From Oceanococcus sp. HetDA_MAG_MS8 (GTDB lineage Bacteria > Pseudomonadota > Gammaproteobacteria > Nevskiales > Oceanococcaceae): DNA of 64,000 bases. The stretch is from NCBI GenBank assembly GCA_019192445.1, contig JAHCMK010000005.1:1-64000 (forward strand). The letters run 5' to 3'. The notes beneath the pieces are model-generated. The model ran no database searches. It saw only the letters and a list, made by a program, of their open reading frames with translations, and was not told where the DNA came from. The translations under genes and the position numbers were made by a program. Shown one piece after another: positions 43,514-53,196 of this stretch (position 1 is its first letter; the number at the start of each line of letters is the position of its first letter).

Positions 43514-45058
43514 TCAAACGCCTAAGGGCAGCCCTGTGACAAAGAACAGCACCAGCAGGGCCGTCCAGACCAGCAAGAAGGCCAGTGAGTAAGGCAGCAT
43601 GATGAGCAATAGATCACCAAAGCTCATGTTCGGCCGGTATTTGCGCATGAAGGCCAGAATTACGCCGGCATAGACCATCATCGGCGTGATGATGTTGGTG
43701 GATGAATCCGCTACGCGGAAAGCTGCTGCGACGTAATCCGGGGTCATGGCTGGGTTCACAAAGTACAGCATGGGTACGAAGATTGGCCCCAATAGCATCC
43801 ACTTAGAGGTGAGCCCGCCAATCACCAAGTTGATCAGCGCGGTCGTGAGCACAAAACCAATCAGCAGTAAGACCGGGAACTCCTGCAAGCCCAGCGCTAG
43901 TAGCCCTTGAGCTCCGAGGTAGGTGATGTAGGAGCCCAGGCCGGAGTAGCTCAGCAGGCCCAAAAAGTTGTAGCAGAAGAAGGTCAGCACCAGGATGTAG
44001 CCCATGGTGTTCATTTGGCTCACCATGGCTTGGACTACATCATTGGCGCTGCGGAATTTGCCGGTGGCAAAGCCAAAAAAGCTGCCGGTGACAACAAAGA
44101 ACAAGGAAATAAGCAGGATGATGTTGTCGAAGTAAGGCTTGACGACGCGTCCGGCTTCGTTGGTGTAAGCCGCCAGCGGGCCCATGCTGAGGAGAGCAAT
44201 CAATACGGCAGCGACGACAGTACCTAACCCGGCAGCACGCAAGCCTTTGGTCTCGTCGGCGCTAATGCCAAACTCGGCGCTACGCAGGTCGTCTGGGATG
44301 ACGAATTCCTGCCCATCTAACTTGGGCTCAATGTAGCGGCGTGTGACCCAGTAACCGGTAATGGCTAGTACAAAGGTAGACACCACAATAAAAATCCAAT
44401 GCATGGTGGCTGGGTTGAGTGGCTCACCTGCGGCATTGGCGAAGGCAATGCCCTGGGCCTGGGCAAAGCTTTGCGCATTCATGCCAATGACCACATCCAC
44501 CGGGCCCGGAATGAGATTGGCGCTAAACCCGGCTGACACCCCTGCAAAGGCAGCAGCCATACCGATGAGTGGGTTTCTGCCCAGGCCCGCGTACAGTAGG
44601 CCCGCAAGCGGAATCAGCACCAGGTAGCCCGCGTCGGTGGCCACCGAACTCAGAATGCCAATGAGCACCAGCAGCAAAGGCAAGAGTTTCTGAGGAATGT
44701 GACTGCCGGCTTTTTTGATCAGGGCGCCAAACAGCCCGGAGTGCTCGGCCACACCAATGGCGAGCATCACCACCAAAATGACACCGAGCACGCCATGCCC
44801 AAAGCCCAGCCAATTTGCAAGCAGGGCGTTGTCGAAAATCCAGCGCACATGCTCGGCCTCGTACATGGCCTTAATGTGGTACTGAACCATCTCTCCGCCG
44901 GTACCTGCGGTTTCAAACTGCAGCCCACCCAAGGCCACGGTGATGGCAAAGGCCAGCGGGTAGAAGGCCATGAAAATGAGGATGGGGTCGGGGATTTTGC
45001 GCCCCATGCGTTCCACGGCGGCCCCAAATTTGGCACCAAAACTTGCTTGCGCAGCCAT
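43514..45058 (-). CDS. AbgT-family transporter
   Basis: A 514-residue inner membrane protein with a dozen hydrophobic helices, matching AbgT/MtrF: IPDPILIFMAFYPLAFAITV at the start, VATDAGYLVLIPLAGLLYA, FAGVSAGFSANLIPGPVD and DSSTNIITPMMVYAGVILAF. Members import p-aminobenzoyl-glutamate or export sulfonamides. The start at ATG 45058 has GGGAGAA upstream; a longer frame begins with an implausible Cys-rich stretch. There is no abgA/abgB neighbour, so the substrate is open. Confidence 0.92.
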   Translation of the reverse strand: MAAQASFGAKFGAAVERMGRKIPDPILIFMAFYPLAFAITVALGGLQFETAGTGGEMVQYHIKAMYEAEHVRWIFDNALLANWLGFGHGVLGVILVVMLAIGVAEHSGLFGALIKKAGSHIPQKLLPLLLVLIGILSSVATDAGYLVLIPLAGLLYAGLGRNPLIGMAAAFAGVSAGFSANLIPGPVDVVIGMNAQSFAQAQGIAFANAAGEPLNPATMHWIFIVVSTFVLAITGYWVTRRYIEPKLDGQEFVIPDDLRSAEFGISADETKGLRAAGLGTVVAAVLIALLSMGPLAAYTNEAGRVVKPYFDNIILLISLFFVVTGSFFGFATGKFRSANDVVQAMVSQMNTMGYILVLTFFCYNFLGLLSYSGLGSYITYLGAQGLLALGLQEFPVLLLIGFVLTTALINLVIGGLTSKWMLLGPIFVPMLYFVNPAMTPDYVAAAFRVADSSTNIITPMMVYAGVILAFMRKYRPNMSFGDLLLIMLPYSLAFLLVWTALLVLFFVTGLPLGV

Positions 45059-45125
45059 GCGGTTCTCCCAAGTACAGCAACAGTACAGCAACGGCAAAGC
45101 GGCGCAGTATACCTACGCGCCGTTG

Positions 45126-47807
45126 CTATCCCTTAGGCTGCCTCCCATAGTGCGGCGAGGGCCGTTCGCGACGCCGTTTCCAAGTGGCCGCGGCGCGCTT
45201 GTCTAGATCTAGCAGCAGCATGAGCGCAACGCCCGGTACGCTGCATTGCGCGACCTGTAGTGGGCTTAGTGGCACGCTGTGAAACAGCATTTGCATGAAG
45301 GGCACATAGGTAAACACCAGCTGTAGCAGCACCACCACGGCCAGAGCGATCAACACGGCCGGCGTGCCCTGGATGCCCGTCCAGGTTAACGAGGCTCCAT
45401 GCCGATAGCGCACGCTGAAGAGATAGAAGACCTCCATGGCCACCAAACTGTTAAGGGCCATAGTTCGGGCCTCATCAAGGCTGCCGCCTTGGCCATGCAC
45501 TAAGGTAAATTGACTAAAGATGCCAATGGCAAAAAGTACCGAGACCAACAGCACCCGCCACAAGATAAAGCGCGACAAGATGGGGGCATGCGGTGACCGG
45601 GGCGGCTTTTGCATCAGCCGCTCTTCGGCCGGCTCGAAGGCTAGTGACATGGCCAATGCTACGGAGCTGACCATGTTCACCCATAGAATCTGCAAGGGTG
45701 TAATCGGTAGTAATAAGCCGAACAGCACGGCAATGATCAGCGATATTGATTCACCGCCATTCACCGGAAGCAAGAAGGTGATGACCTTCTTGAGGTTGGC
45801 ATAAACCGTACGCCCTTGCTCCACTGCTGCCACGATGGACGCAAAGTTATCATCGGCCAGCACAAAATCAGATGCTTCGCGAGCGGCTTCGGAGCCTTTG
45901 AGACCCATGGCTATTCCGGCGTCAGCGCGTTTCAGCGCTGGGGCATCGTTGACGCCGTCACCAGTCATGGCCACAACCGCTCCCTGGCTTTGCATCACCT
46001 GTACCAGTCGCAGCTTATGCTCCGGGCTGGTTCTGGCGAAGATATCGCTGCCTGCAATGGCTAGAGCTAATCCCGCATCATCCAAAGCATCAATGTCATG
46101 TCCGCTCAGTGGTTTCTGAGTTTGTTTGAGGCCAATTTGCTGGCCAATCGCAGCTGCGGTTCCAGCATGGTCGCCCGTGATCATTTTCACGGTGATGCCG
46201 GCTTCATAGCAGCGCGCAACAGCTGTGATGGCCTCTTCACGTGGCGGATCTATTAGTCCCACCAGGCCAAGTAACACCCCTTGCCCTTTCAGGCTGGAAT
46301 GATCGAGTTCAGCACTACCCAATGGAGTGTGCGCTAGCGCCAGCACACGCTGGCCTTGGGCGGCGATTTCACCCGCTTGGTTCTGCCAGTAGTGGGTATC
46401 CAAAGGCTCTGGTCCGCTTGGGCCAAGTTGTTGAGTGCATTGGGCAATCAGCACTTCCGGAGCACCCTTCATCAGCGCTAGGCCATCATGAAGTACAGCC
46501 ATATAGCGGTAACGGGCATCAAAGGGGATGCTGGCTTCCGGTTGCGGGCGGGTATCAATGGAGTGCCCCAGTTTGCCAGCCATCGCAAGCAAGGCCCCTT
46601 CCATGGGGTCGCCCTCGACCCGCCATTGGCCGTGTTGCTCTACTAATGCTGCGGTGTTGCACAGGGCGGCTACCCGCGCCAGGGCTTGCAAGATGCTGGG
46701 CTCATGCGCCCCTTCCAAGCTGCCATGGGGCGCATAACCACTTCCCGAGACCCGTATCGGGCCAGTGGCCGTCATGATCGTGGTCGCCACCATTTGATTG
46801 CGGGTTAATGTGCCGGTTTTGTCCGAGCAGATGATCGACACCGCGCCCAAGGTTTCAATGATCGGTAAGCGGCGTACGATGGCGTGGCGGCGCGCCATAG
46901 CTTGAACCCCGATCGCCAGTGTGACCGTGAGTACCGCCGGCAACCCTTCTGGTATGGCGGCTACGAACAGCCCAACCACGACCATAAATGATTCCGCGAA
47001 CGGTGCCTCATTCACAACGATATTGAAGCCCAGTACTGCAGCGGAGAGCAGCAACAAAAACACGGTGAGATAGCGGGCGAAGCCCTCCATCTGCTGGATC
47101 AGTGGAGTTTTGAGCGTGTGAACCTGCTCGATCATGTGGCTGATTCGGCCAATCTCCGTTTCTGCGCCGATCTGGCTCACCACTCCTAGAGCATGCCCCT
47201 CCACAACCATCGTTCCGCTGTAGGCCATGTTCAGCCTGTCGCCGAGCGCTGCATCCGCTGCCACAGCTTGGATTTGTTTACGGACTGCTTCGGACTCGCC
47301 TGTCAGGATGGCCTCATCTACGGTGAGGTTGGCACATTCCAGTAAGCGAAGATCAGCGGGAACACGGTCGCCTGACTCAATCACCACAATGTCGCCAGGT
47401 ACGAGCTCCTGGCCAGGAATGCTTTGCCGTTGCCCATGGCGGAGTACATTGGCGCGCGGGGCGAGCATATGGCGCAGAGCGTCAAGGGCAGCCTCAGCTC
47501 GACCTTCCTGCACAAAGCCAATAATGGCGTTGATGATCACGACTGCGAGGATGACCCCGGTATCAATGACATGGCCGAGAACGCCGGTGATGCTGGCTGC
47601 TACCAGTAACACCATGATGAGCAAATTATTGAACTGACGGCCCAAACGTCGCAGCGGACCAGGGCGGGGCGGCTGGGGGAGTTGATTCAAACCCCATTGC
47701 ATTCGCCGTGCCTGCACCTCGGCTGCGTCTAAGCCAGTGCGCCGACTGCCTAGACCGTCCAGAACTGTATCCACGTTCTCAGACCAGACTGAGGAAAGCT
47801 CCGTCAT
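45126..47807 (-). CDS. P2A-like cation-transporting P-type ATPase
   Basis: An 893-residue cation ATPase. The actuator motif is ILTGESEAV, the M4 site is VAAIPEGLPAVLTV, the phosphorylation site is CSDKTGTLTRNQM, and the hinge is MTGDGVNDAPALKRADAG. The N-terminal cation-ATPase domain and a four-helix C-terminal block give ten helices. The PEGL in M4 is typical of Ca2+/Na+-type P2 pumps, so calcium efflux is the best guess. It stands between AbgT and glpD with its own spacing on both sides. Confidence 0.9.
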   Translation of the reverse strand: MTELSSVWSENVDTVLDGLGSRRTGLDAAEVQARRMQWGLNQLPQPPRPGPLRRLGRQFNNLLIMVLLVAASITGVLGHVIDTGVILAVVIINAIIGFVQEGRAEAALDALRHMLAPRANVLRHGQRQSIPGQELVPGDIVVIESGDRVPADLRLLECANLTVDEAILTGESEAVRKQIQAVAADAALGDRLNMAYSGTMVVEGHALGVVSQIGAETEIGRISHMIEQVHTLKTPLIQQMEGFARYLTVFLLLLSAAVLGFNIVVNEAPFAESFMVVVGLFVAAIPEGLPAVLTVTLAIGVQAMARRHAIVRRLPIIETLGAVSIICSDKTGTLTRNQMVATTIMTATGPIRVSGSGYAPHGSLEGAHEPSILQALARVAALCNTAALVEQHGQWRVEGDPMEGALLAMAGKLGHSIDTRPQPEASIPFDARYRYMAVLHDGLALMKGAPEVLIAQCTQQLGPSGPEPLDTHYWQNQAGEIAAQGQRVLALAHTPLGSAELDHSSLKGQGVLLGLVGLIDPPREEAITAVARCYEAGITVKMITGDHAGTAAAIGQQIGLKQTQKPLSGHDIDALDDAGLALAIAGSDIFARTSPEHKLRLVQVMQSQGAVVAMTGDGVNDAPALKRADAGIAMGLKGSEAAREASDFVLADDNFASIVAAVEQGRTVYANLKKVITFLLPVNGGESISLIIAVLFGLLLPITPLQILWVNMVSSVALAMSLAFEPAEERLMQKPPRSPHAPILSRFILWRVLLVSVLFAIGIFSQFTLVHGQGGSLDEARTMALNSLVAMEVFYLFSVRYRHGASLTWTGIQGTPAVLIALAVVVLLQLVFTYVPFMQMLFHSVPLSPLQVAQCSVPGVALMLLLDLDKRAAATWKRRRERPSPHYGRQPKG

Positions 47808-47851
47808 ACTGCACCGCCATTGGTGTATACCCCTTGGCGAGGGTTATAACC

Positions 47852-47875
47852 AAAAACTACGCCAAAATCGTAGTT
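47852..47875 (-). terminator. Rho-independent terminator after glpD
   Basis: On the minus strand AACTACG, a seven-base loop, CGTAGTT and then TTT form a 7-bp stem with a T5 run counting the stem's last bases. It begins 22 bp after the glpD stop and lies upstream of the P-type ATPase. Confidence 0.65.
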
Positions 47876-47896
47876 CTTAGGCTGAAGTCGACTGCT

Positions 47897-49543
47897 TTAG
47901 GCGGCTGAGACCTCGCGGGGGTCACCGGTGAGCGGATCAACACTATCGTCGCTCACAATGCGCGGCCAGCGCGCTAAGGAGCGCTGAACTTGTCGGCGTT
48001 TTTCGGCTGCGTCCCATCCCAGTTCTTGGCCAACCAAGTGAGATAAGTCGTCCAGCACGGCCTCGTTGGGCGGCATCATCAATACCAGCGGCATACGTCG
48101 CCGGACCAAGTCTTGAAGTTGCACCACCATTTCTTCGCGTGCGGCGTAGATGGCTTCAGCGCGGCAAAAGGGCAGGTCGCCTAGGCTTTTGCCCAGTTCG
48201 GGTTGGTCTTCGACAAGATCCAGCACGTTGGCAGCATCCTTGCCATAACGCTTAGCAACCCAGTAGGCCGTACGCGCTTCCAGCCCCAGCGACTGTCCAC
48301 GTTGCGCAATGTCCTCAAGCCAAGGCTTGAACTCAGCATTTGGTTTGCGCGGTAGTGGGATTTTTGTGCTGCCGGCCTTAGGCGGTGCGCCCAGTTGCCG
48401 ACGCGCCGCGGCCAGTATCTCTTCAGCATCACGCCGGGCCGTGGTGAACTTGCCGCCCATTGGCACTAATGCGCCGGGCATGGGGGCATGTACCGAAAAC
48501 TCGCGACTCACGGCAGATAAGGATCCAGCCTCGGCCTCGAGTAAGGTGCGCACGCCCACCCAGGCGCCGCGCACGCTATCGCGGGTCCAGTTCAAGCCGG
48601 GCAGGGCGCGGTTGGTGGAGCTGAGCAGATAGTCCACCTCGCTTTCAAGAATGGGCGCGGCCTGAGGGTTGCCGCGAAACTCGGACTCGGTGGTGCCCAC
48701 AATGGTTTGTTCGTACCAAGGGATCACGAAGAACACGCGGCCGTCTACCGGGGCAGTCAGCAAAAAGGCTGAACGCGGCTCCGGCAAGGGAGGTAGCATC
48801 AGGTGCACGCCTTTGATCAGTTTGGCTTTAGGGCCATGTCCACCCAGCAACTGCATGGACCAGGGGCCAGCGGCGATGATTGTGAGCCTGGAGCGAATCT
48901 TGTAGCGGCGACCATCGATTTGGTCATGCAGGCTAGCCCCACTGACCCGTCCGCGTTGAATGTGGGGTTCGGCCTGAAGGTAATTGCAGGCCTTGCAGCC
49001 GGCCTGCATGGCGGCCCGTACGACTTCCAGCGTGACCCTGGCATCGTCTTCCTGGCAGTCGCCGTAGGAGAAGCCCCCCTTGAGCTGCTCGGCTTTGAGG
49101 TAGGGAAGCTGTTGCAGCAGTCCTTTGGCGTCATAGCTTTTGTGCCCTGGTGTGGGCTGCCCACTGCCGGCGAGTTGGTCGTACAGCGTAAGGCCGGCCT
49201 TCATCTTGGTGCGGCCCACCCTATCTCCCGCATAGATGGGCACCATAAAGCTCACTGGGTCTACCAAATGCGGCGCGAGCTCGGCCAGAGCGCGGCGCTC
49301 TTCCAGGGCGTGCCGCACCAGCGAGAACTCGAAGTTTTCCAAGTACCGCAGTCCGCCATGGATGAGCTTGGAAGAGGCTGAGGAGGTGCCCGAAGCCCAG
49401 TCGCCTTGCTCCACCAAAGCCACCTTCCAACCTTTGCGTGCGGCCGAATACGCCGTCCAGGCACCGTAAATACCACCGCCAATGACCAGTACATCGACCT
49501 CTTGGTCATGGAGTTCCTGTGGGGCTCGGGCCATCACGCTCAT
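47897..49543 (-). CDS. glpD: Aerobic glycerol-3-phosphate dehydrogenase
   Basis: A 548-residue FAD enzyme oxidising glycerol-3-phosphate to dihydroxyacetone phosphate at the inner membrane. The FAD-binding start is VDVLVIGGGIYGAWTAY. Family motifs include SSKLIHGGLRYLE, PWYEQTIVGTTESEF and the C-terminal DAO_C domain. The ATG overlaps the fadE stop (ATGA), so the two are one unit, an unusual pairing. No glpK or glpR is nearby. Confidence 0.93.
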   Translation of the reverse strand: MSVMARAPQELHDQEVDVLVIGGGIYGAWTAYSAARKGWKVALVEQGDWASGTSSASSKLIHGGLRYLENFEFSLVRHALEERRALAELAPHLVDPVSFMVPIYAGDRVGRTKMKAGLTLYDQLAGSGQPTPGHKSYDAKGLLQQLPYLKAEQLKGGFSYGDCQEDDARVTLEVVRAAMQAGCKACNYLQAEPHIQRGRVSGASLHDQIDGRRYKIRSRLTIIAAGPWSMQLLGGHGPKAKLIKGVHLMLPPLPEPRSAFLLTAPVDGRVFFVIPWYEQTIVGTTESEFRGNPQAAPILESEVDYLLSSTNRALPGLNWTRDSVRGAWVGVRTLLEAEAGSLSAVSREFSVHAPMPGALVPMGGKFTTARRDAEEILAAARRQLGAPPKAGSTKIPLPRKPNAEFKPWLEDIAQRGQSLGLEARTAYWVAKRYGKDAANVLDLVEDQPELGKSLGDLPFCRAEAIYAAREEMVVQLQDLVRRRMPLVLMMPPNEAVLDDLSHLVGQELGWDAAEKRRQVQRSLARWPRIVSDDSVDPLTGDPREVSAA

Positions 49544-52077
49544 GCGTCTTCGGTGTCCTTGGCGGTCCGGGTGCTTTTGCCAGTCGTAGACTTGCGCGCC
49601 GTGGTTTTGCGCGGACTACTCTTGGCGCGACTGGCGCTGGTTTTACTGCTGGTGGTTCGGGCTGGCTTACGGGCCATGTCTTGGCTGCGGAAGTCATCCA
49701 CGGCGACTAGCTCATGAATAAGCGCTTGAGCCTGCTGCATTTGTTCCAGCTCGTGGGGAGCCAGAATCCCGGCTTCGCCGGCCGCGGCAATTAAAGCTGC
49801 CGGGGCGGCCTCTTGTAATTGTCCTTCGCGAACAGCCTTCGCCAAGCGCTTTTGCAGCGGTGCAATATCCCGCTGGGCGGAAAAAGCTGCTTCATACACA
49901 GCCACCGACGACTTAGCATGCGGGGTCCAGCAACTGGCCGTGAGGCGATCACGCGCCGGCCCAGGCGTGGTCATCAGCTTGGCGATGTCGCGCCGCTGTG
50001 CATCACTGACACCCAAGGCGCGACGACCTAAGGGGAAGATCAACGCCCGGGCGAGCCAGGCTGCTGGACGGGAGGGCAGGTTGTGCAGCACGCCATGCAG
50101 GGCTTCTTCGATGTTGTGGTTGGCCTGGGCGCAGACGCTGCGCAGAAGCGGTAGGTCGTCCTGAGGCTGGCCGTCATCCTCGAAGCGCTTCAACGCGCAA
50201 GAGGCGATATATAGCTGGCTGAGCACATCCGCCAAACGCCCAGAAATGCTTTCGGCGAATTTCAATTTGCCGCCCAAGGTGGCAAAACACAGCTCCGTGA
50301 GTAGGGCTAAGTTTGCGCTGTAGCGGGCCAGGCTTCGGATTTCGCGCACATGCACGCCGCCACGCTCTGGGACTGGCGCAAGGGCTGGTATCAGGCCCAA
50401 CACCAAAGACCGGCTAGCGGCGCTGATGGCATGGCCAATATGCGCCATCAAAGCGCGCCCGAAGCGGGCTTGCGAGCCTTCGGCTATGGCGTCGATTTCC
50501 TCGCGCACATAAGGGTGGCAACGCATGGCGCCCTGGCCGAAGATCATCAGGCTACGGGTGAGAATATTGGCGCCTTCAACCGTGATCGATACTGGCGCCG
50601 ACATGTAGGCATTCGCAATGGGGTTGGCAGGGCCGACCATCACGGCCTTACCGGCATGAATATCCATGGCATCAATGGAAGATTCGCGAAGCATGCTGGT
50701 GCAGGAGTATTTGGCGATGGCCGAGGGCACGCTGGGCTTATCCCCCATATCCACCATGCTGGCCGTCATCCAGCGCACGGCGGTAGCCGCATAGTTGCGG
50801 GTGCCCATCCGGGCCAGGGCTTCGCTGATGCCCTCGAAGTTGGCTATGGGCATGCCGAATTGCTGGCGAACGGCAGCGTAAGCGCTGGTCAGCCGGCTGA
50901 GACCATTGATGGTGCCGGTGGAGCCCGACGGTAGGGAAATGGCCCGGCCCACTGAGAGACACTCCATCAGCATGCGCCAGCCCTGGCCGGCCATTACTGG
51001 CCCGCCAATGAGCATATCTAGTGGCACGAACACCTCATTGCCTGAGGTGGGCCCGTTCATAAATGGCGCGGAAATGGGCCAGTGCCTACGCCCAATGTTC
51101 ACACCAGGAGTCTTGGCTGGAATTAATGCGCAGCTAATGCCCAGGTCTTCGCCCCGGCCCAACAAATTCTCGGGGTCGCGGAGTTTGACGGCCAGACCTA
51201 AGACAGTCGCCACCGGAGCAAGGGTGATGTAGCGCTTATCCCAGGTCAGGCGCATTCCTACGACTTCTTCGCCTTCCCATTCGCCTTTGCAGATCACGCC
51301 ATGGTCGGGAATGCTGGCGGCATCCGAGCCGGCCCAGGGACTGGTGAGCGCAAAGCAAGGAATATCTTCGCCCACGGCCAGCCGCGGCAGGTAATGCGAT
51401 TTTTGCTCATCGGTGCCGTATTTGAGCAATAGCTCAGCCGGGCCCAGCGAGTTCGGCACGGCCACAATGGAACTGGCCACCATGCCAGCGGGGTGCGAGC
51501 CAATGCGCGCTAATACTTCAGAATGCGCTAGCGCCGAAAAGCCTAAGCCGCCATATTCCTCGGGAATGATCATGCCGAAGAATTTTTCTTTTTTGAGGTA
51601 AGTCCAGGCAGCGGCCGGTAGGTCGGCTTCGACCTCGTTGACCTTCCAGCCATCCAGCTTTTGCAAAAATGTTTCGACGGGTCCATCCAGAAAGGCTTGC
51701 TCACGTGCCGACAAGCGCGGCATGGGGGTGGCAAACAACTTGCCGAAATCGGGCCGACCGCTAAACAGCTCGCCATCCCAAGACACCGTGCCAGCCTCCA
51801 ACGCCGTCCGCTCGGTGTCGGAAATGCTGGGCAGCACTTTTTGCATAAAAGCGAAGGCGGGAGCGACGAGGTAGCGTGCGCGAATGTCTTCGCGGAGCAA
51901 CAGCAATGCGGCTGCTCCGTACACCAGCCACAGCAGCCCGCCGCCAAACCAGCCCGGTTCACCGAGCAGGCTGAGGGCAGCCAGCCACGCACCCGTAAAG
52001 ATAAAGCTACGTTCTAGGGAGGCACGCCAGAAGCTCAGTGCCAACAGCAAAACAATTAGGCTCAGAATCCAGAACAC
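49540..52077 (-). CDS. fadE: Acyl-CoA dehydrogenase FadE with histone-like tail
   Basis: An 845-residue FadE-type enzyme for the first step of fatty acid beta-oxidation. Two N-terminal hydrophobic helices precede the dehydrogenase core: EQAFLDGPVE, FFGMIIPEEYGGL, VPNSLGPAELLLKYGT, SVGRAISLPSGSTG, VEGANILTRSLMIFGQGA. It matches E. coli FadE nearly end to end. The last 45 residues are an added Lys/Arg/Ser/Thr/Ala tail (RKTTARKSTTGKS), like histone H1. The start is GTG 52077, with AGAGGA upstream; the longer frame to 52152 lacks support. It overlaps glpD. Confidence 0.93.
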   Translation of the reverse strand: MFWILSLIVLLLALSFWRASLERSFIFTGAWLAALSLLGEPGWFGGGLLWLVYGAAALLLLREDIRARYLVAPAFAFMQKVLPSISDTERTALEAGTVSWDGELFSGRPDFGKLFATPMPRLSAREQAFLDGPVETFLQKLDGWKVNEVEADLPAAAWTYLKKEKFFGMIIPEEYGGLGFSALAHSEVLARIGSHPAGMVASSIVAVPNSLGPAELLLKYGTDEQKSHYLPRLAVGEDIPCFALTSPWAGSDAASIPDHGVICKGEWEGEEVVGMRLTWDKRYITLAPVATVLGLAVKLRDPENLLGRGEDLGISCALIPAKTPGVNIGRRHWPISAPFMNGPTSGNEVFVPLDMLIGGPVMAGQGWRMLMECLSVGRAISLPSGSTGTINGLSRLTSAYAAVRQQFGMPIANFEGISEALARMGTRNYAATAVRWMTASMVDMGDKPSVPSAIAKYSCTSMLRESSIDAMDIHAGKAVMVGPANPIANAYMSAPVSITVEGANILTRSLMIFGQGAMRCHPYVREEIDAIAEGSQARFGRALMAHIGHAISAASRSLVLGLIPALAPVPERGGVHVREIRSLARYSANLALLTELCFATLGGKLKFAESISGRLADVLSQLYIASCALKRFEDDGQPQDDLPLLRSVCAQANHNIEEALHGVLHNLPSRPAAWLARALIFPLGRRALGVSDAQRRDIAKLMTTPGPARDRLTASCWTPHAKSSVAVYEAAFSAQRDIAPLQKRLAKAVREGQLQEAAPAALIAAAGEAGILAPHELEQMQQAQALIHELVAVDDFRSQDMARKPARTTSSKTSASRAKSSPRKTTARKSTTGKSTRTAKDTEDA

Positions 52078-52225
52078 GGGTTGTCCTCTTGGTGCATGGG
52101 CGGCGGCCTGAAAAACACAGGCTCTGCAAGAATAACAAGGGCTTGCCTGCACGGTGCAAGGCTTTTGTTAAAGCGCATCACGCCGCCTCGAGCCGGTCTG
52201 GTTCAGCGGCGCAACAATGCTGGGT

Positions 52226-53068
52226 TCAGTCTTGGCTGAGGAAGCTTTGAATGGCGGCGGCGGTGCGTTCCGGGGCATCAAAATGGAGCATATGCCCGCA
52301 GTTGTCCAAAACCTGGTGTTGATGCTTGGCAATGGCGTCTAGCCTAGCTTGACGGACCTCAGCCGGGCACATGTGTTTGAGGTTGGACTGCGCTGCATCC
52401 AGAATCAACGTAGGGGCCTGGATCTGCCCAAAAATGGCCAAAGCCTCCTCGTCGCGATAGAGCAATGGTCCGCGCTGGCGGTGCCGCGGGTCGGCCAATA
52501 GCCGAACTCGGCCATCAGCTAATGATTCGCTCCAAGCGCTGGCCACTTCCATCGCCCCAGCCGCATCGAGGCCAGCGTGATATTTGGCAACGCGCTGGGC
52601 GAAGTCTTCCAAAGAGTCATAAATTTTGTCGCTGGGCTGTTTGCGCAGGTCATCCAGCCACTCGCGTAGCCGCTGCGGAGCTTTGCTTGGAGGGCTCAGC
52701 GGTAGAAACAAGGCATCAAGAATCACCAGACGGCGCACGCGCTCTGGTCGCAAGCCTGCGTAAAGCGCGGCGATCTGTCCGCCCATGCTGTGACCGATGA
52801 GGTCTATGGGCTCTGGGGAATACAGATCGAGTAGAGCATCCAAGTCGCCGAGGTAGTCCGGAAAGATGTAGGTATCGGTGTTGCGCGAAGAATGTCCAAA
52901 GCCTCTCCAGTCCGGGGCATACGCCGGCCAGTCCGGCGGCAAATGGCGAACAACACGATCCCAAGTGGCGGCCGTGTCGCTCCATCCATGCAGGACCCAG
53001 CAGCTACCGCTGCGCTCGCCTGGCCAATGGCGCAGATGCAAATCTAAGCCGCGTACTGGGGCAATCAT
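52226..53068 (-). CDS. Alpha/beta-fold hydrolase
   Basis: A 280-residue single-domain hydrolase. The oxyanion region is VLHGWSD, the nucleophile elbow is LIGHSMGGQ, an acid follows LILDAAQ, and the catalytic His is in NCGHMLHFDAPE. The substrate is unknown; esters or haloalkane-like compounds are possible. The start at ATG 53068 matches the family N-terminus; the longer frame to 53167 overlaps the divergent minC leader. It shares a 128-bp divergent region with minC. Confidence 0.85.
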   Translation of the reverse strand: MIAPVRGLDLHLRHWPGERSGSCWVLHGWSDTAATWDRVVRHLPPDWPAYAPDWRGFGHSSRNTDTYIFPDYLGDLDALLDLYSPEPIDLIGHSMGGQIAALYAGLRPERVRRLVILDALFLPLSPPSKAPQRLREWLDDLRKQPSDKIYDSLEDFAQRVAKYHAGLDAAGAMEVASAWSESLADGRVRLLADPRHRQRGPLLYRDEEALAIFGQIQAPTLILDAAQSNLKHMCPAEVRQARLDAIAKHQHQVLDNCGHMLHFDAPERTAAAIQSFLSQD

Positions 53069-53196
53069 TGACTCGGACCTTCGCAATTTCCTCTCCTCCC
53101 ATTGGAGCCTGTGAAGCAGACAGAGTATCCTGCGCGGCTTGGGGTAGGTGGCCAACGAGGCCGGCACGCCTCCTATTGACTACACTTTGCAAATCT

